DNA of 55,424 nt from Phycisphaerae bacterium (GTDB lineage: Bacteria; Planctomycetota; Phycisphaerae; SM23-33). The translations under genes were made by a program, and so were the position numbers. Location of the stretch: NCBI GenBank assembly GCA_011050235.1, contig DRGC01000030.1:1-55424 (forward strand), in the 5' to 3' direction. Each line of letters starts with the position of its first letter. Position 1 is the stretch's first letter. Below, piece after piece: positions 15,735 through 24,786 of the stretch. The notes below the pieces were generated by a model that saw only the letters and a list, made by a program, of their open reading frames with translations, was not told where the DNA came from and ran no database searches.

Positions 15735-16111
15735 ACCGACACCGTCCTATCCCATCGGCCCAGCCGCGGGCGCGCCTCCGTCGACAGTCAGCCGAACGCG
15801 GCCGAGGCCCGTGCAGGGCCGAGGTGATCGTCACACTATACTGCCCCTTGACGCCACGCACAAGGCAACTGTCGCGCGAAGGAATTAGGGCGGTGGGCAA
15901 AGGCAACCGGCCCTGCAGCGCTGCGTAGGCGCCTGCCCCCCCAACTTCAAGTGTCGGAGAAAGTTCTTGCCATTCGTGCGTATGAGGATAGAATACACGG
16001 TGGACACAGGGAATCGGCCTCGATGGGGCCCGCAGGTGACTGGGCTGATCGTGTTAAGCCGTTGGGGCCTTAACAAAAAGGGAAACACGCGACCGACCAG
16101 GGAGACTTATT
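15735..16111. other. intergenic region with leader of the PEP-CTERM gene
   Basis: A 377-nt gap between divergent genes. It holds a promoter at 15967-15994 and, in the transcribed leader at about 16050-16073, a dyad TGTTAAGCC...GGCCTTAACA followed by AAAAAG. The half nearer the HNH gene shows no coding signal or repeat that I can recognise. Confidence 0.5.
15967..15994 (+). promoter_or_regulatory. sigma70-like promoter for the PEP-CTERM protein gene
   Basis: TTGCCA (15967-15972), 16-nt spacer, TAGAAT (15989-15994). The leader to ATG 16112 would be about 110 nt and contains the TGTTAAG dyad. Confidence 0.5.
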
Positions 16112-17245
16112 ATGTTCACACGGAACAAGCTCTTTCTCGTGGCAATGTGCCTGTTGGCCGCCTCCGCCGTTGCCGGCGCGGAGACAACCATCTTCAGCGG
16201 CGACATCTACGATCTGGTGATGAGCGATCCGGTGGCTGTTGGCGCCGGAGCCGGTGGGGAGGACCTGGTGGCCTTTACAGTCACCGCCTTGAACACGACC
16301 GGCGTCAACGCCAATCCCGGGACGCCGGAAGAGACAGACACTTTCTATGATCCCACGGTCGTCGACAACGACTACTTCGGATACACGGGCATCACGGGAA
16401 AGCTGCACCAACACTACGCGCCGTCGCTGCCTAGCTATTCGCCCAAAGAGAGCGATGTCTATGCGACGGCCATCGACAGCTATTGGATGCACCCGGAGGG
16501 GCTAGTCGTCGCAGCGCCGAGTGAGACCTTTGGAGTCTGGCCCAGCGGCGAGCCAACCGATGCCCCCGACCCGCTGGACGAGTTCGCTGAAACGTCATTC
16601 GGCGATCGCATGGGCGGACTGTTCGGCAAGTGTATCGGGCTTGCTGATGTGACACCCGAGTGGATGTTCGCCCATCTTGTGAGCCAACCGGGGGAGGTCA
16701 TCAGTTTCAACTTCTTCGTCACCGGCACGTTGGGCGGCGAGCATATCGTCGCCAGCTACACCGTCGGCCAAGGCGCCGGCGCGCGGGCGGCGGCCGGGAC
16801 CAACAGCACCGGTGAGTTCGGCGGTGGCGACGAGGGCATCGGCGGGTTCAATTTCACATTTGACCAAGTGACCACCGAAGGCATCGTGACCAGCGACTAC
16901 ACGCTGGGCGCCATGCCGGGGCCCGTTGACTTCGACCTCGCCGGCGACGCTCAACTGTGGGAAATCGCTTTCACCGGCGAGTTCGACGGGCAGGTCGCCC
17001 TCACGTTCCGTTATTTCCACGAAACGCTTCCGAGCGGCATGGACGAGAACCTGCTCGGCATCTACCACCAACTCGACAGCGGCGAGTGGGAACTATTGCC
17101 CATCATCGCTCGCGACCCGGCCGCCTACACCATCACCGTCCTGACCGACAGTTTCTCACCCTTCGCACTGGGACAAGTTCCCGAGCCTGCAACGTTGACC
17201 CTTCTGGGCATCGGCAGCCTGGCGCTGCTGCGACGGAAGAGATAA
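16112..17245 (+). CDS. PEP-CTERM sorting-domain exported protein
   Basis: Exported 377-residue protein. A signal peptide (MFTRNKLFLVAMCLLAASAVAGA) is followed by a Gly/Asp/Thr-rich beta-type ectodomain (about 25-350). The C terminus carries the PEP-CTERM signal: VPEP, a hydrophobic stretch, and the basic end LLRRKR. PEP-CTERM proteins are processed by exosortase and often end up in extracellular matrix or on the outer surface; exosortase itself is not in this window. Low sequence complexity prevents a functional call for the ectodomain. Confidence 0.92.
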   Translation: MFTRNKLFLVAMCLLAASAVAGAETTIFSGDIYDLVMSDPVAVGAGAGGEDLVAFTVTALNTTGVNANPGTPEETDTFYDPTVVDNDYFGYTGITGKLHQHYAPSLPSYSPKESDVYATAIDSYWMHPEGLVVAAPSETFGVWPSGEPTDAPDPLDEFAETSFGDRMGGLFGKCIGLADVTPEWMFAHLVSQPGEVISFNFFVTGTLGGEHIVASYTVGQGAGARAAAGTNSTGEFGGGDEGIGGFNFTFDQVTTEGIVTSDYTLGAMPGPVDFDLAGDAQLWEIAFTGEFDGQVALTFRYFHETLPSGMDENLLGIYHQLDSGEWELLPIIARDPAAYTITVLTDSFSPFALGQVPEPATLTLLGIGSLALLRRKR

Positions 17246-17289
17246 ACAGGTAGGGCGGGATTCGGAAGTAATCGCGCCGCCATGACGTT

Positions 17290-19152
17290 CTATTTCGTGG
17301 GCTCTCTGCGCTGGGGATGACGGAACTCGTACGAGTTTGTCTTGATCATCTCGAACGTTTGTTCAATGGTCGGCCGGTCGCCCCAATATGTTCCGTAGTA
17401 TGCGGAACGGACGATTCCTTCGGGATCGACAATGATTGTTGCCGGGCGGTTGATCCATTCGTCGTGCACCACGAACTCCATCGGATCGACCCCATACATG
17501 GCCCCTACGGCCCCTGCGTTATCGACCAGATGCGGCCACCACATGTCGTGATCGCCGACCATCAGCTTCGACCGGTAACGGTCATGGCATTCGATCGTGA
17601 ATACCTGGATGTCCGATTGCTTGAACTGCTCCTGCATCGTTATCAGGTCCTGAAACTCGCGCTGACAGACCGGGCACCAGTCGGCGAATATCCATATGAG
17701 CACGACGGTCTTCTTGTTCTTGAAAGCGGACAGGCTCCAGGTGGTCCCGTTGGTGTCCTTCAGTTCAAAATCGGGCGCCGCCTTGCCGACTTCCAACTGA
17801 CGAAATGACGCCTCGTCGAGTTCGGTCCAGGCGGCCATCACCTCGGCGCTGGTTGTCTGCTTGTCCTTGAGTCGTCCAATGGCCAGATCGGCCCGATGTT
17901 GAACATGCTGGCTCTTGTCTTCCTTTGCGGCTGCAGCCAGGGCCGGTGCAGCTTTGTCATATCCAATTTGCCCCAGCGCCTGTGCCGACTGGCCGCGAAC
18001 GATCGGATCGGGATCGTCGCTCAGCAATTTGACCAATTCCTCCCCCGCAGCCTGGACACCCAATATCCCCAAGGCCGAAACGCATACGTGACGAACATGG
18101 CGATTGTCATCGCTCAGGCCCGCTCTCAGGGCCGGGCCCGCTTCGCGCCCCGACCGCACAAGGTCACGAATCGCCAACATACGGACCCGCCAAGCGTCAT
18201 CTGTCAGATCGCCCACACCTTCGTAGCCGCTATTAGCTTCAAAATCATGCTCTCGCACACGATCGAGGATTCGACGGACGTCCGCTTCAACGCCCGTGAC
18301 CTGTTGGAGGCCTGAACCGTCCGGCTGGATGAGATAGAGGCGTTCTGCGCCGGTCCGAGTCGAGGAAAACGCTATCGACTTGCCGTCATGCGACCATGCC
18401 GGCCACTGATCGCCGCCCGCGTTCTGGGTGAGGTTGCGAACGTTCTTGCCATCGATGTCCATGATGTACAGCTCGTTGTTGCCCTCGAAGTCCCCGACGA
18501 AACAGACGTTCTTGCCATCGGGGCTCACCGCGGCGACCCAGCAGTTCGAGCCCTTGATCTTAAGGTCCGTCAATTGCTTCAGGCCGCTGCCGTCGGTGGC
18601 GTTGAAGATGTAGACCTCAAAGAACCCCGTCCGATCGGACATGAACGTAATCTTCTTGCCGTCAGGCGTCCATGAAGGGCAGCGGTCGGAGCCGGGGTCG
18701 TTGGTGAGGTTGGTCACCCCCGTGCCATCGCTGGCCATCACGAAGATGTCCATGTCGCCGTTGGCCGTGCAAATGTAGGTGATGTGAGCGTCATCGGGCG
18801 AGAACGCGGGACACTTGTCTTGCTGATCGGGCTTGTCCGTCAGGCGGCGAACGTTCGTGCCGTCGACAGCCATCGCATACAGGTCCCGGTGCGGATCATC
18901 TCGCTGGGAGTCGAAGACAATGCTCTCCCCGTCATTCGACCAATGCGGGCACATGTCGCCTGTGGGGGAATTGGTCAGATTGCTGACCTTGCCGGTTTCG
19001 ATGTTGACGACCTTCACCTCGCCACCGGACATGTAAACCAAGCGTGAATCATCGGGGGAGAAATTCGAGTGGGCATCTCCCGCCTGCAGCCCACTGCTGA
19101 CAAGGGCCAACACGGCAAGGACAGCCAAGAGCTTTGGAGTTCCATCATTCAT
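17290..19152 (-). CDS. exported TolB-propeller / HEAT-repeat / thioredoxin-like fusion
   Basis: A 620-residue three-part fusion with a signal peptide (about 1-25). Part 1 (about 28-285) is a PD40/TolB beta-propeller with six repeats such as SNFSPDDSRLVYMSGG and CPAWSxDGKxIxF-type blades, each naming a 'DGTNV'-like turn. Part 2 (about 310-440) has HEAT-like helical repeats (VRHVCVSALGILGVQAAGEEL, VRGQSAQALGQIGYDKAAPAL). Part 3 (about 455-600) is a redoxin/TlpA domain: GKAAPDFELKDTNG and the redox motif WCPVC, with IVDPEGIVRSAYYG. It should act in the periplasm or cell surface as a disulphide or peroxide redox protein docked by the propeller. A disulphide-isomerase role is inference. Confidence 0.88.
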   Translation of the reverse strand: MNDGTPKLLAVLAVLALVSSGLQAGDAHSNFSPDDSRLVYMSGGEVKVVNIETGKVSNLTNSPTGDMCPHWSNDGESIVFDSQRDDPHRDLYAMAVDGTNVRRLTDKPDQQDKCPAFSPDDAHITYICTANGDMDIFVMASDGTGVTNLTNDPGSDRCPSWTPDGKKITFMSDRTGFFEVYIFNATDGSGLKQLTDLKIKGSNCWVAAVSPDGKNVCFVGDFEGNNELYIMDIDGKNVRNLTQNAGGDQWPAWSHDGKSIAFSSTRTGAERLYLIQPDGSGLQQVTGVEADVRRILDRVREHDFEANSGYEGVGDLTDDAWRVRMLAIRDLVRSGREAGPALRAGLSDDNRHVRHVCVSALGILGVQAAGEELVKLLSDDPDPIVRGQSAQALGQIGYDKAAPALAAAAKEDKSQHVQHRADLAIGRLKDKQTTSAEVMAAWTELDEASFRQLEVGKAAPDFELKDTNGTTWSLSAFKNKKTVVLIWIFADWCPVCQREFQDLITMQEQFKQSDIQVFTIECHDRYRSKLMVGDHDMWWPHLVDNAGAVGAMYGVDPMEFVVHDEWINRPATIIVDPEGIVRSAYYGTYWGDRPTIEQTFEMIKTNSYEFRHPQRREPTK

Positions 19153-19412
19153 CGCAGTGGCCCTTCAATCAGGATGTTCCAGACAGGTGTGGCCCACAAT
19201 CACCGCGGGCCGCTTCCGATGATTATATGTCGCCTTCAGCGCCCACCAAAGCCAGTTTCGCCGCCCCTTACCGAAGCTGCGGGAAACTGCGGACGTGATT
19301 GACAAGGACCGAAAACATGATAGCATTGTCGAAAAGGCCCACGGCGGCCGTGGGCCAGAGCCTATCCGGGGAATCTCGGCCAAGGTGGCGCAGGACGAAG
19401 CGGGACATTATC

Positions 19413-20315
19413 ATGCGCGGACAGACCTTGCTCATCATCGGCACGTTGATCATCGCCTCAGCCGTCGGCGGTTGCGCGTCGTCGCCTTATGAATCGGCCC
19501 AGCATCGCTATGACTTGGCCCACCGGCCCCGCGACTGGCCGGCTGAATGGGAGCCCATTCTCGAGAACGACGCTAAGGCCTTCATCCAAGCCGAACTCGT
19601 CGACAAGGTCAACGAACGCTTGGCCTCCTACTTTGGCGCCCCGCACGTGAAGGTCTACGAGTTCGAGCGGGTAGTATACTTTGAGCCCATTCCCGAGCCG
19701 ACCACGGGGCCGATCCCCATCCCCGATGTGAAGTACCAATCTGCCCCGTCGTCGCGGCGTACCGTCACCGACATACCCGAGGGCGTCATCGCCTCGGCCG
19801 AATGGACCGATCGGTTCGCCTTGGCCCAGGAAATGTCCTACCGCTGCGCGATCGTGCTGGCGGAGGTCAAAGAGATCGACCTCGACAGCCCCACCCCATT
19901 CACTGTCAACGTCTCCGTCAAGCTCAGCGGCCAGAAGCGCCATGCCGTCGCCAGCCAGGTCCACCCCCCTCCCCGTCCGCCAACCGGCTACCGGTACTGG
20001 ACGAGAAGTCCGCCCCCCGGCGGCTTCTTAGGCATGGGTGGCCATGCCATCTATGTGCCAAAGGAATTGCCTGGCCGGCCGCACGAGGTCGGCGCCGACA
20101 GTCTGGCCGACCAAGCCGCCGAAGCCCTCGCCGAAACAGTCGCCACCCCGACAGCCGTGACGGCCATCCTCGGCGTCTCCTACGACATCCAGACCGGCCA
20201 GTGGGGAATCGTCCATACGGATGAATCGAAAGCCGCTGCCCTCCCCGCCAAGACACTCTCCTGGGACTACGGCATCAACTCCGAGGGCCGGGAAAAGGTC
20301 TACGCGCCGAGATAA
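19413..20315 (+). CDS. lipoprotein of unknown function
   Basis: Signal peptide MRGQTLLIIGTLIIASA ends in the lipobox VGGC, with Cys18 the likely lipidated residue, so the mature protein should be membrane-anchored outside the cytoplasm. The rest of the 300-residue product is mixed alpha/beta with a Pro-rich region around 185-205 (PPPRPPTGYRYW). No known domain was recognised. ATG 19413 is chosen because it starts the lipoprotein signal and has AGGACGAAGCGGGA upstream; an in-frame start 38 codons earlier has no such signal. It converges on the heparinase-like gene. Confidence 0.75.
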   Translation: MRGQTLLIIGTLIIASAVGGCASSPYESAQHRYDLAHRPRDWPAEWEPILENDAKAFIQAELVDKVNERLASYFGAPHVKVYEFERVVYFEPIPEPTTGPIPIPDVKYQSAPSSRRTVTDIPEGVIASAEWTDRFALAQEMSYRCAIVLAEVKEIDLDSPTPFTVNVSVKLSGQKRHAVASQVHPPPRPPTGYRYWTRSPPPGGFLGMGGHAIYVPKELPGRPHEVGADSLADQAAEALAETVATPTAVTAILGVSYDIQTGQWGIVHTDESKAAALPAKTLSWDYGINSEGREKVYAPR

Positions 20316-20392
20316 CGATTCAGGGAAAGCAAGGGGACAGATGCCGCAACGATGCCTTTGGCGGTCGGTTCTTTGGTTTCGGGCGGCCTGGG

Positions 20393-22213
20393 CTAGCGGA
20401 CGCTGTCGAGTTGGAGGTGATATTTGCGGCGTTTGAAGGTTATGGCTGCGCCGGGGATCTGGATCCTTACCGTGTTGGTCGTCTGGCGGATCGCCGGGGC
20501 TCTGGAGAGTTTGTGACGGGAAAACACGCTGACAAACAGGCCCGATTCCATCTTGCCGGCCTTGACGCAGATCACGTGGCCATCGGATCCCCCCCGGCCG
20601 CTCGCCCGATGCGTCACATGCACGCGCTGCGTGGCGTTGAAGGCCACGTGCAGATCAGCCTGCGTGCCTTCTAGGATGCCGACGCCTGCCGAGTCGTCCA
20701 TCTGCAGCTTCACCGGCGTGTGCCAGAACATCTTCACTCCCTCGGCCGCGATGTTCTGAACTTCATCGAGCACGATGACAGCCTGCCCGCCCCCGCCGGC
20801 GGGGTCGACGACCATCACAATGTGTCGGACGAAATGCACGTTCGCCCCGCAGGCGTGCTGGGCGTCGCAGGCCACCCAACGGCAATTGGGCTCGTTGATG
20901 GCATCGACGATGCTTCCCTGGGCGTCGATCGCGTGATCGCGGTCACCGACGACAATGGTATTGTGGCGGCTGGCCACTATCTCCTGCCCATCGGGGTCGC
21001 TGGTCGCCAGGCCTGGATGGGTGGCGCCGCCGGCGGCCAGCATCATCTCGCCGTCGACCTGAAGTTGAATCGCGTTCATGTCGCGCTGGCTGTGACTGGC
21101 CGACAGATCGCCGGTCTTGGCGGCGACATACATCGTCGGGTGAGGCCAGTGATCGGCGACGGACGCCCAGCCGATTTCGTTGAAGACCTTCACACATTTG
21201 AGGTCCGGGTCGGTGGGCGTGTCCATCCCCTCGGGGCGAAACAGCAGCGACAGCCCCACCGCCGACCACCCGTCGGTGGCGATATCGTGGCCGAACGAAT
21301 ACGTGTCCAGCCACCACGCCACTTCCTTGAGGCCGAAGTGACGGACCAGAAGGTACAGCGCCCCGTGGGTGGGAACGGTGGCGGTGTCGCCAAACCCGGC
21401 CGCGTGGCCGTTGGGGGTGAAGTAGATCGGAAACAGGCCCGTCGTATCCATCCCCCGGCGGTGGAGCAATTGCTCATCGTCCAACACGCGGCCCGCCGCC
21501 TCGTTCAGCAGCAGCACATAGCGAAGGGCATAGCCCCAGTAGCCGACCCCCTCGTCCCAGCCGCCTTCCCGGCCTAGCCCGTCGAAGAACCGTTTCAGCC
21601 CCGTCTGGGCAAGTTCGTAGGCCTTTTCGGCCTTGGGCTCTTCGTCGCTCAGCGCCAGCGCCGCCAACCCGCAGCCGCTGTTGATCACGGCGTTCCAGTT
21701 CTGGTAGCTGTCGTACCACCAGGCCTTGTCCTTGACGCTCTGACAGTAGGGGATGACGGCCTTTTTGCGGATGGCCCCGAGCACGCGAAGCCGGTCCGCC
21801 TCGGTCAGGTCCTCCCACAGCCAGTCCAGCCCGACCACGGCGGCGACGGCGGCCTCGGCTGTGCAGATATCGGCCTTCAGATCGCCGTGCGACGGGTCCA
21901 CCCACGTCGACCACGAGATGAGGTTCTTGAGTTCCTCGATGGCGCGGTCGTGGTACGCGCGGTCGGGCTCGATATGGTGAGCCACCAGCAGATCGAGAAT
22001 CCGCCCCTGCGTAGCCCGGGCGGCGTTGACGGCCGCCCCGGGGTGGCCCTGAGCGGAGAGGCTCTGCCAGGAGTTCTCGGTAATCGGCGCCGCTTCGAGA
22101 ATCAGCGAACAACGCCGATGGAGTCGATCGTAGAATGCGTCGAAAGGTCTGTCGGCAATCCGCTCACGGAGCCCCGACAATTCATCGCGACTGGCAAGTA
22201 GTCCGCGTCTCAT
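20393..22213 (-). CDS. heparinase II/III family protein
   Basis: Polysaccharide lyase-like protein of 606 residues. The N-terminal half (about 1-330) is an alpha/alpha-toroid with typical segments (YQNWNAVINSGCGLAALALSD, WDEGVGYWGYALRYVLLLNEA). The C-terminal half is beta-sandwich (SQRDMNAIQLQVDGEMMLA, NIAAEGVKMFWHTPVKLQMD). No signal peptide is visible, so it may act on imported oligosaccharides. ATG 22213 is chosen because GTCAGGAGCG precedes it; 17 more in-frame codons upstream lack a ribosome site. Candidate substrates are uronate-containing glycans; PL12, PL15 and PL21 subfamilies cannot be told apart by eye. Confidence 0.83.
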   Translation of the reverse strand: MRRGLLASRDELSGLRERIADRPFDAFYDRLHRRCSLILEAAPITENSWQSLSAQGHPGAAVNAARATQGRILDLLVAHHIEPDRAYHDRAIEELKNLISWSTWVDPSHGDLKADICTAEAAVAAVVGLDWLWEDLTEADRLRVLGAIRKKAVIPYCQSVKDKAWWYDSYQNWNAVINSGCGLAALALSDEEPKAEKAYELAQTGLKRFFDGLGREGGWDEGVGYWGYALRYVLLLNEAAGRVLDDEQLLHRRGMDTTGLFPIYFTPNGHAAGFGDTATVPTHGALYLLVRHFGLKEVAWWLDTYSFGHDIATDGWSAVGLSLLFRPEGMDTPTDPDLKCVKVFNEIGWASVADHWPHPTMYVAAKTGDLSASHSQRDMNAIQLQVDGEMMLAAGGATHPGLATSDPDGQEIVASRHNTIVVGDRDHAIDAQGSIVDAINEPNCRWVACDAQHACGANVHFVRHIVMVVDPAGGGGQAVIVLDEVQNIAAEGVKMFWHTPVKLQMDDSAGVGILEGTQADLHVAFNATQRVHVTHRASGRGGSDGHVICVKAGKMESGLFVSVFSRHKLSRAPAIRQTTNTVRIQIPGAAITFKRRKYHLQLDSVR

Positions 22214-22393
22214 CGCTCCTGACCCACCTTCCGGGGGATGAAAAACAAACGCGCATGAAGACAAAAGATCTCTAACGAAAGGATAATCATCTGCGGGGAA
22301 GATTTCAAGGGCTGCACCGTCGCTGTCCTTTTTTCTCGACGGCGCCGAGCGGCGCCGAGCGGATTTGGGCCTCTACGATCCGCCAACAGCGAG

Positions 22394-22399
22394 TATAAT
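22394..22399 (+). promoter_or_regulatory. -10 box of the ECF sigma operon
   Basis: Perfect TATAAT ends 9 nt before the ATG at 22409, so the mRNA would be near leaderless. No convincing -35 hexamer lies at 16-18 nt. Confidence 0.35.
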
Positions 22400-22408
22400 C
22401 CCCTCACG

Positions 22409-23068
22409 ATGGCCCGGCGCAAACAGGAATCGCTCGACATCAACGACACCGGCAGTTCGGCCGGCGAGGTCACCGATGCGCAGTTGTTACAGCGCCACCT
22501 CCAGGGAGATTCGGCTGCCTTCGGCGCGCTGATCGAACGCTACCGCCAGGAACTGTACGCGTTCCTGGCCCGGTTCGTCGGCGACCGCCACCTGGCGGAG
22601 GATGTCTTTCAGGAAGCGTTCCTGCAGTTGCACATCTCGGCCGGGAGTTTCGACCTCACCAAGCGGCTGAAGCCTTGGCTGTTCACCATCGCCGCCAACA
22701 AGGCGCGAGATGCCCTGCGCAAGCGATCTCGCCGGCAGATGGCCCCGCTGGACGCATCCGTGGGCGGCGGCGACGAGGACGCCGCATCCTACGGCGACCT
22801 CATGCCTGCAGATATCCCTGCCCCGCAGGAAAGTCTTATGAACCTCGAACTGCGCCAGTCCGTAGAAAACATAGTTAGACAGATGCCCGACCATCTCCGG
22901 ATAGTGCTTGTTTTGGCATACTTTAGCGAGTTGCCCTACAAGGAAATCGCCGAGATCGTCGAGGCGCCGCTTGGGACGGTCAAATCTCGCCTGCACGCAG
23001 CCGTCAAAATGTTCGCAGAAAAATGGCAAGGCGCAGCAAAGCGATTGGGCTATGAACACGAATCATGA
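22409..23068 (+). CDS. RNA polymerase ECF sigma factor
   Basis: Extracytoplasmic-function sigma factor of 219 residues. Sigma region 2 spans about 20-100 (LIERYRQELYAFLARFVGDRH, AEDVFQEAFLQLH, KPWLFTIAANKARDALRKRSRR); sigma region 4 spans about 150-205 (MPDHLRIVLVLAYFSELPYKE, EIVEAPLGTVKSRLHAAVK). There is no C-terminal extension beyond region 4. Its last 17 nt overlap the start of the downstream membrane protein gene, the arrangement of sigma/anti-sigma pairs. The upstream -10 box sits very near the ATG. Target genes cannot be deduced. Confidence 0.95.
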   Translation: MARRKQESLDINDTGSSAGEVTDAQLLQRHLQGDSAAFGALIERYRQELYAFLARFVGDRHLAEDVFQEAFLQLHISAGSFDLTKRLKPWLFTIAANKARDALRKRSRRQMAPLDASVGGGDEDAASYGDLMPADIPAPQESLMNLELRQSVENIVRQMPDHLRIVLVLAYFSELPYKEIAEIVEAPLGTVKSRLHAAVKMFAEKWQGAAKRLGYEHES

Positions 23069-24065
23069 ACAGTCTTATCGGGATGAGCAACTCCTGATCG
23101 ACTTTCTACTGGGCAAGTGCGACCAGGCCCAGGCCGAGGAGGTCATTCGTCGCCTGCGAAGCGACGAGGCCTTCCACAAGCTTCACGACGATCTGGACCG
23201 CACCTTCGCCGCCTTCGGCGCCCTGTCGGAACCCGTTGCTGCAGATGATCTTACTGAACGTACCCTCCAAATGATCCGCCAGTCGGATTCGGACAACGCC
23301 CCTCTGGCCAGCCGACTGGGCGGCCGATCGGCGGCGCCGACGTTCAGCCTGCGAGAGCTCGCCGGCATCGCTGCGGCGGTGGTGCTGATGGCTGCGGTCT
23401 TCATCCCCTCGATGCGGTCCGCCCGGCGTCAGGAGCTTCAACGCCGCTGCGCCAGCCAGGTCGGACAGATGGGAGCAGCCCTGACGCGCCACGCCATCGC
23501 CAACGGCGGCGTGCTGCCCAACGCCGATCACCAGCGACGGCGATGGCTGCCGATCAACGGCAAGCCGATAGCCAGCACGTCGGCGGGCCTGTTCGAACTG
23601 GTGAAGGGCCAGTACGCCCCGGCGGCGGTCTTTGTCTGCCCGGCTACCGCCTCGCGGCCTGCGCGATATGTGATCCACCTGAAGATGACGGACTTTCCGT
23701 CGGACGCCTACATCAGCTATTCCTACCAGCATACGCTGGGCGGACGCCGCATCTCGCTGTACAACCCGCGGCTCAAGCCCGTCGCCGAGCAGATGGCCGT
23801 TCTCGCCGACAGCAGCCCCGTCTTTGTCGGCGGACAGTTCAACCCCGACCGCATCGCCAGCTCCAGCGACAACCACCACGGCAGGGGCCAGAATATCTGG
23901 TTCCTCGCCGGGCACGTCGCGTGGAGCCCCACCCCCGCCGCCGGCGTAGGCGGCAACAATATCTATCTCATCGAAGGGCTCGACAGCTACCGCGGCGACG
24001 AAACCCCCACCGATGAGACCGACACCTTCCTCCTGCCGGCCTATTCCATGGGCGCCAGCAGATAG
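23052..24065 (+). CDS. probable anti-sigma factor with pilin/DUF1559-like outer domain
   Basis: Product of 337 residues overlapping the ECF sigma gene by 17 nt. The N-terminal cytoplasmic part (1-110; LIDFLLGKCDQAQAEEVIRRL) resembles short helical anti-sigma domains without a zinc HxxxCxxC. One transmembrane segment follows at about 113-132 (LAGIAAAVVLMAAVFI). Just after it, ARRQELQRRCASQVGQMGAALTRHAIANGG resembles the segment after the pilin helix in DUF1559 pseudopilins, and the C terminus has FLAGHVAWSP like the DGHV/DGSV end of that family. Function as membrane-bound inhibitor with an outer sensing domain is inferred from gene order and architecture; a GspG-like structural role is the alternative. 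Confidence 0.72.
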   Translation: MNTNHEQSYRDEQLLIDFLLGKCDQAQAEEVIRRLRSDEAFHKLHDDLDRTFAAFGALSEPVAADDLTERTLQMIRQSDSDNAPLASRLGGRSAAPTFSLRELAGIAAAVVLMAAVFIPSMRSARRQELQRRCASQVGQMGAALTRHAIANGGVLPNADHQRRRWLPINGKPIASTSAGLFELVKGQYAPAAVFVCPATASRPARYVIHLKMTDFPSDAYISYSYQHTLGGRRISLYNPRLKPVAEQMAVLADSSPVFVGGQFNPDRIASSSDNHHGRGQNIWFLAGHVAWSPTPAAGVGGNNIYLIEGLDSYRGDETPTDETDTFLLPAYSMGASR

Positions 24066-24089
24066 CCCCCCCCCAGCCGCTTGGCGCCA

Positions 24090-24656
24090 TCAGCTTCCGG
24101 TCGTGAAGGCGGTCAGTTCCATCGTTGTCGTTGTCGACCCGTTGGGCCCGTCCATCCGGGAGACCATCTTCACCTGTCCGCCCGGGACCTGATCGCTCTG
24201 CCAGGTCTTGGTGACGACCGTCTGGCCACCCATGACCATCGTCATCTCGGTCCACTGACACTGCAGTGTCTTGCCCGCGATGGTCAGTTCTTCGCTGCCC
24301 TGGGTGACTTTCGGCTTGGCGGCGGGGTCGGCGGGCTCGGGAGGTCTGTCCATTTTCGCCGGGATCACGCGCGTCTGCGAGGGCGAGGTCATCGTCATGC
24401 CGCCGGCCTGCATCTCGGTGGAGGTCTCGACGGTCACCTCGGCGGCGGTCTTCGACGTGAGCTTCGTCGTCTGGAGCATCTCCGTTTTGCCGCCCTGAGA
24501 TTCAATGACGATCCGCATGGTTACGCTGGCCCCGGGCTCAAAGGCCGCCCACCGCTGGTACTCGGGATTGTCGATCTTGTCTTCGGCGATGCTGACCGAA
24601 ACCCACACCGCCAGCACAGCCGCCGATAACGCCAGTCTGGTTGCCAGAGTCTTCAT
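24090..24656 (-). CDS. exported protein of unknown function
   Basis: Product of 188 residues with a signal peptide (MKTLATRLALSAAVLAVWVSVSIA, cleavage about 24). The mature part is beta-rich with Thr/Met-rich stretches (VETSTEMQAGGMTMTSPSQTR, WTEMTMVMGGQTVVTKTW); one Cys is present in TLQCQW. ATG 24656 has AAAGGG upstream; an alternative ATG lies 15 nt further upstream. Repeated 'GGQ/GGK-V-KM' strands suggest a small beta-barrel, but I recognise no family. It converges on the sigma-factor operon and diverges from xseA. Confidence 0.7.
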   Translation of the reverse strand: MKTLATRLALSAAVLAVWVSVSIAEDKIDNPEYQRWAAFEPGASVTMRIVIESQGGKTEMLQTTKLTSKTAAEVTVETSTEMQAGGMTMTSPSQTRVIPAKMDRPPEPADPAAKPKVTQGSEELTIAGKTLQCQWTEMTMVMGGQTVVTKTWQSDQVPGGQVKMVSRMDGPNGSTTTTMELTAFTTGS

Positions 24657-24786
24657 CACATGCCCTTTCATTCTGGACTTGCCAAGCCGCATCCGCAGTG
24701 CGGCCTCGGATTTCAGCATACCCGCCGCCCGCCGCCCATGCAACGGCCAACGCGCCGGGGTGCATTTGGAAACGGACACTGTTAGA

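Noticed and set aside
16049-16074. TGTTAAG/CTTAACA dyad read as a Rex box
   Set aside because: Rex sites have two half-sites with a short fixed spacer; here the arms are separated by about 10 nt and the spacing does not match.
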